A stretch of DNA of 64,000 nucleotides from CAVVKW01 sp963761705. Lineage in GTDB: Bacteria; Verrucomicrobiota; Verrucomicrobiia; Chthoniobacterales; JAATET01. Shown in pieces: positions 41,796 to 49,762 of the stretch. The DNA lies in assembly GCA_963761705.1 (NCBI GenBank), contig CAVXHK010000001.1, positions 1,860,001-1,924,000 on the forward strand, in the 5' to 3' direction. Within the stretch, counting starts at the first letter, position 1. Every line of letters starts with the position of its first letter. Position numbers and translations under genes: made by a program. Below the pieces are notes generated by a model. That model ran no database searches and was not told the DNA's origin. It saw only the letters and a program-made list of their open reading frames with translations.

Positions 41796-42605
41796 TCAGA
41801 GCGTGATGCGACCGTCGAAGACGAAATCAGCCGGGCCGGTGAGCGTGACGGCAGAAAATACTCGTGGAGCCGACTCCTCGAAACCGACTGCGAGCGTGTC
41901 GCCTCCTTGCACGCGCACCTGGACGGGCGAAGGGACCTCAGAGACGAGGCGATGGATCAACGCGCAGGCGACGACCCCGGTGCCGCAAGCCAGAGTCTCG
42001 CCCTCGACGCCACGCTCGAACGTGCGGACCGCGATGTGACCGGATTGCGCCTGCGCAAAATTGACGTTGGTTCCCGCGGGGGCGAAGTGTTCGTGGTGCC
42101 GAATCGCCGAACCGATGCGGACCACCTCGACGGAGTCGATGTCTGCAACGAAAATGACGGCGTGGGGCACACCCGTGTTGACGAAATGGACCGTCGCCAG
42201 GGTGCCGTCGACGGTGAGTTCGACCGGAGCCGCGAGTGAGTGCGGATCGCTCATGGCCAGTTCGACGTTCTCGCCGAGGAGGCGGGCAGAGATGACGCCA
42301 GCCATGGTCTCAAAGGAGAACGAATCGGTGGAATCGCCCGTCAGGCGTGAAGCGAATCGAGCGAAGCAGCGGGCACCATTGCCACACATCTCGGCCTCGC
42401 CGCCGTCGGCGTTGTAGTAACGCATGCGGTGGGTCGCGCCATTCTCGGCGGGTTCGACCGCGAGCAGACCGTCGGAGCCGACACCGCGTTGGCGATTGCA
42501 GAGGCGGGCGATCGTGGCGCGATCGAGGGTGACGGATCCATCTCGGTTATCGACGAGGACGAAGTCGTTGCCGGCTCCGTTCATTTTGGTGAATGCGAGT
42601 TCCAT
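41796..42605 (-). CDS. dapF: Diaminopimelate epimerase
   Basis: Turns LL-DAP into meso-DAP for lysine and peptidoglycan. 269 residues. Both catalytic cysteines are in view: YNADGGEAEMCGNGARCFARF and ETLACGTGVVACAL. The opening FTKMNGAGNDFVLVDNRDG and the substrate loop FVNTGVPHAV are family-typical. It is the first gene of dapF-dapA-dapB-folK, 16 bases before dapA. The 140 bases between it and ruvB hold no gene; their left part contains a phrase (GGCAGCGGACT.GCGACCCTACC) partly shared with the prfB-lipB gap near 13090. Confidence 0.97.
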   Translation of the reverse strand: MELAFTKMNGAGNDFVLVDNRDGSVTLDRATIARLCNRQRGVGSDGLLAVEPAENGATHRMRYYNADGGEAEMCGNGARCFARFASRLTGDSTDSFSFETMAGVISARLLGENVELAMSDPHSLAAPVELTVDGTLATVHFVNTGVPHAVIFVADIDSVEVVRIGSAIRHHEHFAPAGTNVNFAQAQSGHIAVRTFERGVEGETLACGTGVVACALIHRLVSEVPSPVQVRVQGGDTLAVGFEESAPRVFSAVTLTGPADFVFDGRITL

Positions 42606-42745
42606 GGTTTGTGTCTTGCGGAAACAGTCTAGCTCGGACTCTCTGAATCGCAGTCACTTTCTCGACTCGGTGGATCTCGAGGTGGCGGAAAGAATCTCGT
42701 GTCGCGGTCAGTGAGAGAGTCCGCGACGGCAGCGGACTGGCGACC

Positions 42746-43765
42746 CTACCCAGTTGGGGCGGCGGCTTGCTTCGAGGTAGGGGCGTCGAGACCGATCTTG
42801 CGGTAGGCTTTGGCCAAGGCGACGCGGCCTTGGGGGGTGCGTTTCAGGAAGCCTTGCATGATGAGGTAAGGCTCGTGGACCTCCTCGAGCGTTCCGGGTT
42901 CTTCGCCGGCTGAGACCGCCAAGGCGTTGAGGCCAACGGGGCCGCCGTCGAATTTCGCGATGATGGCTTCGATGATGCGCTTGTCCATTTCGTCGAAGCC
43001 TTCGGCGTCGACGTCGAGCATCTCAAGGGCCTGGGCGGCGACGGGTTGGTCGATGTGGCCTTTGGCACGGACCTGGGCGTAGTCACGGACCCAGCGGAGG
43101 TAATTGTTGGCGATGCGGGGGGTGCCACGGGAGCGGCGGGCGATTTCGAGGGCTCCAGCGGGGTCGATCGCGACGCCGAGGAGTCCGGCGCTGCGGGAGG
43201 TGATCGTGGCGAGGGCCTCGGCAGAGTAGTAGTCGAGGCGGCAGTTCATGCCGAAGCGGGAGCGGAGCGGGGCGGAGATCATGCCGCTGCGGGTGGTCGC
43301 GCCGATGAGGGTGAATTTGGCGAGGTGGAGCTGGATGCTGCGGGCGGACGGGCCTTGGTCGATGAGGATGTCGACGCGGAAGTCTTCCATCGCCGGGTAG
43401 AGGTATTCTTCGATCGTCGGCTGGAGGCGGTGGATCTCGTCGATGAAGAGGACGTCGCCGCGCTGGAGATTGGTGAGAAGACCCGCGAGGTCGCCGGCTT
43501 TGTCGATGGTGGGGCCGGAGGTGGTCTTCACTTCGGCACCGACCGCGTTACCGACGATGTAGGCGAGGGAGGTCTTACCGAGCCCGGGCGGGCCGGAGAG
43601 CAGGATGTGCTGGAGGACATCGCCGCGCTGCCGGGCGGCGTCGACCATGAGTTGGAGGCGCTCGACGGTTTTTTCCTGGCCCGCGAATTCCGCGAACGCG
43701 GGCGGGCGGAGGGAGACATCGAACGGGGTGTCGGGGGCGTCGGCTTGGTGGCGGAGATCGTCCAT
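42746..43765 (-). CDS. ruvB: Holliday junction branch migration ATPase RuvB
   Basis: Hexameric AAA+ motor that drives branch migration with RuvA. 339 residues. N-terminal RPPAFAEFAGQEKTVERL, Walker A SGPPGLGKTSLAYIV, Walker B VLFIDEIHRLQP, sensor 1 TLIGATTRSGMIS, arginine finger region APLRSRFG, then the winged-helix C-terminus with GPVGLNALAVSAGEEPGTLEEV. The length is normal. It lies 18 bases after trpC on the same strand. ruvC is 28 kb away and ruvA is not seen. Confidence 0.97.
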   Translation of the reverse strand: MDDLRHQADAPDTPFDVSLRPPAFAEFAGQEKTVERLQLMVDAARQRGDVLQHILLSGPPGLGKTSLAYIVGNAVGAEVKTTSGPTIDKAGDLAGLLTNLQRGDVLFIDEIHRLQPTIEEYLYPAMEDFRVDILIDQGPSARSIQLHLAKFTLIGATTRSGMISAPLRSRFGMNCRLDYYSAEALATITSRSAGLLGVAIDPAGALEIARRSRGTPRIANNYLRWVRDYAQVRAKGHIDQPVAAQALEMLDVDAEGFDEMDKRIIEAIIAKFDGGPVGLNALAVSAGEEPGTLEEVHEPYLIMQGFLKRTPQGRVALAKAYRKIGLDAPTSKQAAAPTG

Positions 43766-43783
43766 CTACTTCTGATTTACGAT

Positions 43784-44608
43784 TTAAGACTGATGACTTG
43801 CGGCGGCTTCGAACGCAGCCAGTGCCATCGTGATTCCCCTTTCGTCGCGGAGGAGCGAGGTGCCGATGAGGGCGGCGTTGAATTTGTCGGTGACGTTGGG
43901 GAGGTTCTCGGGGGTGAGGCCGCTTTCGGCGACCGTGATCGCTGCTTCGGGGAGTTCGGTGACGAGCTCAAAGGTGTCGAGGGCTAGGCTGAAGTCTTGC
44001 TCCGATTCGCCACTGCTGCCGACGAAGCCAGTGGTGGATTTGAATTTCCGGCTATTGATGCCGATGATTTTCGCGTCGGCGGGGAGGGTGTCGATTTCCT
44101 CCTTGGTGTGAACCTCGAAGAGGGCGTTGAGGCCGAGTTCCTGGGCGAGATCGTGGAAGCCGCGGAGGCGGGGGGCGTCGAGGACGTTGGCCATGAGGAG
44201 GATGGCGTCGGCTCCGAAGGCGCGAGCTTCACGGATCTGGTATTCGTCGATGAAGAAATCTTTGCGAAGGACGGGTTTCGTGACGGCGGCGCGAACCGAG
44301 GCGAGTCGGTGAATGGTCATGCCGAAGTGGTGCTCGTTGGTGAGAACCGAAAGGGCGCGGACGATCGCGGTCTCTTCGTAGGCGGAGGGGGCGTCGCGGA
44401 CGTTGGCGGCGCGCATGGGACCCACGCTGGGGGAGCGCTCTTTAATCTCGGTGATGAGGCCGAATCCGGGGGCAGCGAGGGCGGCCGCGAAGTCGCGGGG
44501 GGGCGGGGCGTCGGCGAGGCGGGCGCGGACGTCGGCGGCGGGCCGGCGGGATTTGGTGGTGGCGAGTTCGTTAGCGACGTCGCTGAGGATCTGATCGAGA
44601 AAGGTCAC
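43784..44608 (-). CDS. trpC: Indole-3-glycerol phosphate synthase
   Basis: Fourth step from chorismate in tryptophan synthesis. 274 residues from a GTG at 44608. TIM-barrel motifs: LITEIKERSPSVGPMRA with the catalytic Lys and substrate-binding Ser, LSVLTNEHHFGMTI, PVLRKDFFIDEYQI with a second Lys, AILLMANVL, FEVHTKEEID, IIGINSRKFKS and VAESGLTPEN. Monofunctional, not fused to trpF. No other trp gene is adjacent. ruvB follows. Confidence 0.95.
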   Translation of the reverse strand: MTFLDQILSDVANELATTKSRRPAADVRARLADAPPPRDFAAALAAPGFGLITEIKERSPSVGPMRAANVRDAPSAYEETAIVRALSVLTNEHHFGMTIHRLASVRAAVTKPVLRKDFFIDEYQIREARAFGADAILLMANVLDAPRLRGFHDLAQELGLNALFEVHTKEEIDTLPADAKIIGINSRKFKSTTGFVGSSGESEQDFSLALDTFELVTELPEAAITVAESGLTPENLPNVTDKFNAALIGTSLLRDERGITMALAAFEAAASHQS

Positions 44609-44756
44609 GGTCCGATGTTTCTACCCCAGTTCGCGGGGATTTCGCGGATTTATTTTCCGGCGAAGTTTTGGAAGGAACCGATCCGCGCTGGCCTCAAATG
44701 CCAACGCGCGGAGATGGCCACTTGACGGGGTCTTTGGTCTGCCTACGAATGGATGG

Positions 44757-45179
44757 ATGGATACAGAAGGCCGCGGCCTGACGAAATCGACTGAACAACT
44801 GCGGTTGTTGGGGATCTTTCATTATGTAGTGGGGGGAATGCACGCCTTGTTCGGTTGCTTTGGATTGCTCCATCTGGGGGTGGGGCTGGCGATGCTGGTG
44901 ATGCCGGGTAGCTGGAACGGTGCACCGGAATCTGTGCCGAGCTTCTTCCCTTGGATTTTTGTCGTATCGGGAGGGTTGTGGGTTCTGTTTGGGGTTGGGT
45001 TGGGGGTGTTGACCGCGCTGGCCGGGCGCTTTATCGCGCAGCGGCGACGACGGACCTATTGCATCGTCGTAGCAGCGATGAACTGCGCGATGGTTCCTTT
45101 CGGCACGGTGCTGGGGATTTTCAGTCTCATTCTTCTCAGCCGCGAGGATGTCGTTGCGGACTTCCAGGGCGCGAGGTAA
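44757..45179 (+). CDS. Small membrane protein of unknown function
   Basis: 140 residues. The ATG at 44757 is the last of three overlapping ATGs in the repeated ATGGATGGATGG. Three to four membrane spans: LRLLGIFHYVVGGMHALFGC into LLHLGVGLAMLVM, then FFPWIFVVSGGLWVLFGVGLGV, and MVPFGTVLGIFSLILL. The QLRLLGIFHYVVGG opening and the RRRRTYCIVVAAMNC loop belong to a small membrane family I recall from Verrucomicrobiota, without a known role. It is divergent from trpC and is the last core gene before the tRNA-Cys island. Confidence 0.65.
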   Translation: MDTEGRGLTKSTEQLRLLGIFHYVVGGMHALFGCFGLLHLGVGLAMLVMPGSWNGAPESVPSFFPWIFVVSGGLWVLFGVGLGVLTALAGRFIAQRRRRTYCIVVAAMNCAMVPFGTVLGIFSLILLSREDVVADFQGAR

Positions 45180-45944
45180 GCGACCGCCTCGGTCCGGTTC
45201 TTTAGAGGTACCCCAGCGGTGCTTGACGAGGAGAATCGGTCCGTTGCCGCAATGAGGGAGCATACCGAAAGGGTCTGAAAACGCACGTTCCGTTGTCTCA
45301 CCAGGAAAACATCTGGCTCAAGCCAGGAAGTGAGACACGCCGACTTCCGTTCACTTGATTCAGCTCTCTTTCCACCCCGCAGAACTCCACTTTTGGATCG
45401 TCCACTTTTCCGGAGCCGCGCCAGACTCTAGAATTGGATCCAACATTCACGCGGATCTGCGATCGCGGAATCCGGACGCCTGCGCACTCAGGAAGGACGA
45501 AGTTCGGCGTCGAGGGTCAACGCGGTTTTCTACCCACGTCGACTTCCACGGAGGTCTCTTTCGAATGGAGGCGGGGGACGAAATCGAGCGTGTAAGTGCA
45601 TAATGAGCAGCGAATTACGTAGAATCTACTCATATACTCACCTATCTCTCACCAATCGCAACCAGAGTTTAACTGACAGCCTGACTGACACTGTCGTCGG
45701 CGACTCGTGGCATCGATTAGGGCTAAGTGCGCAGTCCTAATGATCGATCACAGTTTGCGCAGCACACGGAGAGATCGACTGCTCCGCACTCTGGTGAATG
45801 ATCGTGCCTGTCCGCTTTCAGAGACGAAAGGCTGCGAGATCCCGAATCGTCTCTGACTGGACAGCGGAGACGCGCACCTTAAATGTTTGAAAATCTTCGG
45901 GGAGGGGGTTGTAGGAAAATGCAGGTGTCCGATACCCTGTCTGT
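45180..45944. other. Gene-free stretch across the left edge of the island
   Basis: No credible protein gene. It contains an 8-bp inverted repeat TGTCTCAC/GTGAGACA (45294-45301 with 45330-45337) with a smaller CCAG/CTGG stem inside, and the island's left attachment repeat at 45563-45587. To the right of 45588 the base composition turns more AT-rich than the core. The last 60 bases before 45945 presumably hold the promoter of the excisionase-like gene. Confidence 0.6.
45563..45587. repeat. attL: left attachment repeat, copy of tRNA-Cys 3' half
   Basis: GAATGGAGGCGGGGGACG at 45563-45580 is identical to 52657-52674. After one mismatch (A for G) the match resumes with AATCGA, so 24 of 25 bases agree. 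The sequence is the complement of the T-arm and acceptor 3' strand of the tRNA-Cys gene. This is the standard result of tyrosine-integrase insertion into a tRNA gene. Confidence 0.88.
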
Positions 45945-46268
45945 ATGATGGGAAAAGGCGAAGTGTTGCGCGATAAGATGCGCATCGAATTACTGACAGC
46001 CATTCGGTTGCCAGGTCGCCTCAGTATGTTTGAGACTGGCATTCTGCTAGGTATGACCGAAGCAGAGATCGGCGTGCTCATCCGGTGCAATAAACTGAGG
46101 CCAAATCTGCGCCCACTTGGAGATCCGGGCGAGAAGGCGGCAAAGTTTTTCGCGAGTTGCGAGGTTGATGAACTTCGCAGCGATCCTGACTGGTTATCGA
46201 AGGCAACGAAAATTATCCAGGCGACGTGGCGAATGCGAAACTCTGCGCGCAAAGAGGCAAGCCAGTAG
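45945..46268 (+). CDS. Small excisionase-like/helix-turn-helix protein
   Basis: 107 residues, starting at one of two adjacent ATGs. LPGRLSMFETGILLGMTEAEIGVLIRCNKLRPNL reads like a helix-turn-helix followed by a wing, as in MerR-type excisionases, then LGDPGEKAAKFFASCEVDELRSDPDWLSKATKIIQ. The position just inside attL is usual for recombination-directionality factors. No direct evidence for DNA binding beyond the pattern. It could equally be a small regulator of the neighbouring genes. Confidence 0.55.
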   Translation: MMGKGEVLRDKMRIELLTAIRLPGRLSMFETGILLGMTEAEIGVLIRCNKLRPNLRPLGDPGEKAAKFFASCEVDELRSDPDWLSKATKIIQATWRMRNSARKEASQ

Positions 46269-46337
46269 TGAGGTTTCAGTCACTAGGGTGGTCCCAAACC
46301 GGAGCACGATGCATCACCTGCCGAAGGATTCGCGAGC

Positions 46338-46778
46338 CTACGGCTTCACCTTCAGTCCTGCGGTTTGGGCGAGTTTGCGTTGACGAAGATCGAACGTAAG
46401 AAAGGTCTTCGCCTTGCACTCGAATGCTAGGGCGATGTGGATGAGGTCGATAGTCCGTTGCCCGTCCGTCGCAGCGTGTTTTTCGCTCAATTCATCGGCG
46501 CGACGAAGGGCGTTCGTCCATTCAACCTGAGCATGAACAAGGAGACCCTCGCTCAGATCTTCCTCGATTTGCCGAAACGCGGTGCGCAGTTCCGCAGCCG
46601 TGAGGGCGCCGCGGGCCGAGGCATTTCGAAGGGCGTTGCGACATTCGACGCGGTGGAGGGGAGTGAAGATCAGCGCCTGAGCGCTTTTCTTCATATAGGC
46701 GGCCGCCTCCTCACTCTTCGAATCCTGGCACACCAAAGAGACGAGGAAACTCGAATCTGGATAAGAGGTTGCCTCCAT
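46338..46778 (-). CDS. PIN-domain toxin, VapC type
   Basis: 146 residues from the ATG at 46778, 4 bases after the antitoxin stop. Metal-dependent ribonuclease fold with its acidic residues: Asp in SYPDSSFLVSLV near residue 8, Glu in HRVECRNALRNA, Asp in TIDLIHIALAFE and Asp in FLTFDLRQRKLA near the C-terminus. VapC toxins cut tRNA or rRNA when released from the antitoxin. The longer frame upstream overlaps the antitoxin and was rejected. The pair lies on the island, where such modules often stabilise the DNA. Confidence 0.85.
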   Translation of the reverse strand: MEATSYPDSSFLVSLVCQDSKSEEAAAYMKKSAQALIFTPLHRVECRNALRNASARGALTAAELRTAFRQIEEDLSEGLLVHAQVEWTNALRRADELSEKHAATDGQRTIDLIHIALAFECKAKTFLTFDLRQRKLAQTAGLKVKP

Positions 46779-46782
46779 CAGC

Positions 46783-47022
46783 TCAGTCGCGGAGATCGGA
46801 CCACAGCTTCTCGCTGGCCTCCTGCGACAAACCTTTTCCCACCGGGCTGCGCTTCGAAAAACGCGCCTTCCAGTCAGCGGGTCCTGGTTTCGAAACACGG
46901 ATCGGGGCAAGCGTGGCGAAAGATGTGCCGTTCCGAGTGATCGTCACGGATTCCCCGTGCTCAATCCATTTCGCGACATCGGCGAAGCTGTTGCGGAGAT
47001 CTCGGACGGTTGCGGTCTTCAT
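46783..47022 (-). CDS. Phd/YefM-family antitoxin
   Basis: 79 residues from the ATG at 47022. N-terminal DNA-binding and dimerisation part with MKTATVRDLRNSFADVAKWI and GESVTITRNGTSFATLAPI, the Phd/YefM pattern; the C-terminal tail (PADWKARFSKRSPVGKGL) should bind and block the toxin. The order antitoxin-toxin with a 4-base gap is typical. A perfect palindrome directly before the start is the likely autoregulatory operator. Confidence 0.85.
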   Translation of the reverse strand: MKTATVRDLRNSFADVAKWIEHGESVTITRNGTSFATLAPIRVSKPGPADWKARFSKRSPVGKGLSQEASEKLWSDLRD

Positions 47023-47023
47023 A

Positions 47024-47043
47024 GTGATACGACTCTGTATCAC
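47024..47043 (-). promoter_or_regulatory. Palindromic operator of the toxin-antitoxin operon
   Basis: GTGATAC (47024-47030), six bases, GTATCAC (47037-47043): perfect 7-bp arms, ending one base before the antitoxin ATG. Phd/YefM proteins and their toxin complexes bind such sites to repress their own operon. Here the site would also cover the place of the ribosome-binding site, so translation may rely on a weak or leaderless start. Confidence 0.7.
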
Positions 47044-47175
47044 GATGATGGGTTCAGTCAAACGTTCCATCGAAACTGGGAACAGCCGAGCGTCGGTAGA
47101 GCAGATGTTTTTGTTCGGGCGCGAGGCGCGCGCGACCTAAGAGTTCGGCGACGGCGACTATCTGGGCGTTGAAGT

Positions 47176-47364
47176 TTGGTGGCGGCGAAGGAGATGGTCC
47201 TCCAGTCCCTGTCCACCCTGCGCGACCAGCAAGCGCTCAGTCTCTCATTTTTCGATGGGTTCTATCTCTATGCTGTAGCGGGTATCCTGCTGGCCTGCCT
47301 GGTCCCTTTCATGCAACGATCAGTCGTTGAGAAGGGGGCCGTCGTCGCGTCGGAGGAGGGCTGA
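47176..47364 (+). pseudogene. 3' remnant of a multidrug MFS transporter gene
   Basis: 62 residues without a normal start: LRDQQALSLSFFDGFYLYAVAGILLACLVPFMQRS and a short charged tail. This matches the last membrane helix and C-terminus of 14-span DHA2/EmrB-type drug-proton exporters. Stops interrupt all frames upstream, so the rest of the gene is gone. It is a leftover of DNA once carried by the island. Confidence 0.6.
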
Positions 47365-48063
47365 ATTAGAATCCGCGAAATGGGGTTGGCGGAGGGCCGC
47401 TCGCCGCGAAGCTCAGATCTCCAACTACATGTTCCCGAGGTTAATCGCTGGGGGTAAGCGGCGGTCAAAATCGGTCAAACTAGATTGGATGAGTCTCGGA
47501 CTCTTCGAGAATCAATTTTAACAATTCTTAAAATTCGTGTAACGTGTTGGTGATTCGGTAAATAAGTGGGCATAAAATGGCGCAATTTGATCTTTGGGAG
47601 TGGTCCTAAAACAGGCCACTCCGGAACGTGTCTAAGAAGCCCACTTTCGGAAGGTTGGCTGGACTGGGCACAGAACGTCGCAAAATCAGCTCCAAGAGGG
47701 GTAGGAGGTCGAGTGTGTGCGCGGAGCTTAGAGGGAAGTGAAACAGATTTTGGACCATTGGATGCGGAGCGCGGATGCGGGCATCTCGGAATTTTTTCGG
47801 CAGTTTTGGAGCGGGAATGGTCGAGAGAAGCGATCGATCGATGAGTCAAACTCGGGGGAAAAGTTGGAGCCGAATATCGGCGAGAGCTTGCTAGAAATTT
47901 CGGGGTTTGGATGCGCCCGCGTGAGATGTCCTGAGTTTCCACGAGGAGTTTTCCGGAGCGCTTGCGGCCTTGATCGCGTGGGCAGTGGGACGTTTTTCAT
48001 ATTCTGTCTCTCTCGAAACGCTGGTGAAAAGCGGGAGGAAAAGTGCCGTGAGTATCTTCGGGC
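47365..48063. other. Gene-free stretch rich in inverted repeats
   Basis: No credible gene; open frames here have odd composition. Inside are AATTTTAA/TTAAAATT (47514-47521 and 47528-47535), a hairpin GGAGTGGTCC/GGCCACTCC with a 7-base loop and one bulged T (47597-47606 and 47614-47622), and an enclosing pair AAGTGGGC/GCCCACTT (47564-47571 and 47639-47646). CGGTCAAA occurs twice 11 bases apart near 47462. It lies upstream of a recombinase gene, so binding or recombination sites are possible. Confidence 0.5.
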
Positions 48064-48771
48064 ATGACCCTGGTTGGAGCACGAGCATTCAAAAATCGTC
48101 GCGAAGTTGACGCACTACTTGCGGAGATTTCCGGGGAATGGAAGTGGCGAAACCGGGCGCTTGTCGTGTGCGGTTGCCGCACAGGTTTGAGAGTTTCCGA
48201 GCTGCTTTCCTGGTCGATTGGCGATGTCTTCGATGGGCAAAGGTTGCGGGATTTTGTCTATACGAGGCGGTCGAAGACGAAGGGAAAACGTGAGGGAAGG
48301 CGGCTTCCTCTACACCCGGAGGCAAAGCATTCGATCGCAAAATGGCTCGTCGATTTGCGCCGACGCGGCACCGAACTTGATCACGATCGGCCGCTTTTCT
48401 GCGGGCGAGAAGCAGGGTTTTGTCGTGCGATCAGTCGCAAGTCCGCACACCGAATTGTCTCGGAAGCTGCCCAGAAAGCTGGGTTGGAGAAGGGGATCGG
48501 GACGCATTCGTGGCGAAAGTTTCTGGCACTCTCGGTCTACGAGCGCTCGGGACATTGCTTGATAAAAACCGGCGCCATCCTGGGTCACCGGAACATCGGA
48601 ACAACGTGGAGATTTTGCCGATCCGTCGCCATCGGCGCAGAGGAATTGCTTCTCGATCGATCAGGATTCTCGCGTTTTTCCGCTCAAATTTATGAAAAAA
48701 CCAAACCCAACAACACAACGTCCGAGCCTCGCAGCTCGGTTCCTCGAGCAACTCCCTGGCCTAGTGGATGA
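48064..48771 (+). CDS. Catalytic-domain-only tyrosine recombinase, catalytic Tyr replaced
   Basis: 235 residues, lacking the N-terminal core-binding domain of normal integrases. The catalytic fold is evident: Arg 43 in CRTGLRVSELLSW, Lys in RRSKTKGKREGRRLPL (71 or 73), His 148 and Arg 151 in GTHSWRKF, His 175 in AILGHRNIGTTWRF. Where the nucleophilic Tyr is expected (TTxRYL), the sequence is TTWRFC, so Phe 184 takes its place. The protein should not cut DNA by the usual mechanism unless another Tyr serves. Its 3' end overlaps the next gene by 80 bases in another frame. Confidence 0.8.
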   Translation: MTLVGARAFKNRREVDALLAEISGEWKWRNRALVVCGCRTGLRVSELLSWSIGDVFDGQRLRDFVYTRRSKTKGKREGRRLPLHPEAKHSIAKWLVDLRRRGTELDHDRPLFCGREAGFCRAISRKSAHRIVSEAAQKAGLEKGIGTHSWRKFLALSVYERSGHCLIKTGAILGHRNIGTTWRFCRSVAIGAEELLLDRSGFSRFSAQIYEKTKPNNTTSEPRSSVPRATPWPSG

Positions 48772-49039
48772 GATCAGACCGCTGCGAATCGACCGTCTGG
48801 GGCGGGAGGTTTTTGACGACGGATCGCACGTCTCGACCAACATGATCGGCCAAAAACTCGTTGGGAACTACTCGATGGACGAATGGGTTTCGCAGGAAAT
48901 TGCCGCTTGGAATCTCGGAAGGAAAGACCGTCTGGCGTATAGCGAAATGCGGCCGGAGTTTCTGAATTCGACGGCAATGTATCCGCGTCGTATTTGCCGG
49001 AAGTATTGTGAGGGCTGGCATTCAGTGCCGCGCTGGTAG
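48692..49039 (+). CDS. Small protein of recombinase-AAA cassette, unknown function
   Basis: 115 residues from the ATG at 48692, starting inside the recombinase gene in a different frame. Parts: a Pro/Thr-rich basic start, SLAARFLEQLPGLVDEIRP helix, LDRLGREVFDDGSHVSTNMIG-like middle (strand pattern), DEWVSQEIAAWNLGRKDRL helix and a Cys/Trp-bearing tail (RRICRKYCEGWHSVPRW). No family recognised. The tight spacing to the recombinase and to the AAA gene (42 bases) suggests one transcript. The long overlap makes the exact start uncertain. Confidence 0.5.
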   Translation: MKKPNPTTQRPSLAARFLEQLPGLVDEIRPLRIDRLGREVFDDGSHVSTNMIGQKLVGNYSMDEWVSQEIAAWNLGRKDRLAYSEMRPEFLNSTAMYPRRICRKYCEGWHSVPRW

Positions 49040-49081
49040 CGGGCAATTTCGGAAATCTGCGAGCGGTATCTTCCCATTTCT

Positions 49082-49762
49082 ATGAGCAATGCACTGATCC
49101 ACGATGACGAATTGATCGACTGCGGGCTGACTCAGTCGCAGCAGCAAGCCTTTGATCAGCTCCGGTTTTTCGCCGAGTTGCAGAGACGTCGCGTCTGGAG
49201 TATCGCGGGCATTTACACGCGACCCTATCCTTTGATCATCGGTCCATCAGGAACCGGGAAAACTTTTCTGGTTCGAAAACTTGCGATCGATGAATCGATC
49301 CCGATTTTCAGCGTCAACTTGCAAAACTGGATTCCACGCGGCGCCCGCAACGGAGGCGCGCAGACAATCCCACAGATCCTGGAGTTCATCGGAAAGCATC
49401 CGCGGGGCATCATTTTCTTTGATGAGGTCAACAAACTCTCGAATCAGCACGCTGCTGATAGTGCGTGGTGTGCCGACATTTTTTCCGAGTTGATCTCGAT
49501 TCTCGATGGAGATGCTCGCTTGGCATCGCTCGGATTTTTTCCCGAACAAGCCGATCATCTGATCGAAAACTTCTTTTTTGTAGGGGGAGCTGCGTTCCTG
49601 GGCGAATGGAGAAAAGCCGCGGTCGATCGAACCGTAGGTTTCTCGGATTGCAGGTTGAGCGAGAGAACCGATGCCTTTCGTGATGCGGTTCAGAGTCAAT
49701 CCATCGTCCCCGATGAACTGGTCTATCGATTTAACGAACGTCTTGTCGTCCTTTCCCCCCCG
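49082..49762 (+). pseudogene. AAA+ ATPase, 3'-truncated
   Basis: About 227 residues are homologous-looking: Walker A GPSGTGKTFLVRK (54-66), Walker B GIIFFDEVNKLS (109-120), a ClpX/RuvB-like helical insert, then ENFFFVGGAAFLGEWRKAA and the sensor 2-type region VPDELVYRFNERLVVLSPP (209-227). Straight after LSPP the frame runs on through antisense integrase sequence, so the true C-terminus has been lost. The break at about 49763 coincides with the break of the convergent integrase, as after a deletion that removed both 3' ends. Nucleotide binding may persist, but a working protein is doubtful. Confidence 0.75.

Noticed and set aside
45563..45587. A second tRNA gene at the left repeat
   Set aside because: Only the 3' half is present; no anticodon arm or D-arm follows, so it is an attachment-site copy.
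46437..46940. Plus-strand frame of 167 residues over the toxin-antitoxin genes
   Set aside because: The minus strand encodes recognisable PIN and Phd domains; the plus frame has no motif.
47475..47942. Minus-strand frame of 155 residues in the island gap
   Set aside because: Pro/Ser/Arg/His-rich, no domain, no ribosome-binding site, and it crosses several inverted repeats; treated as non-coding.
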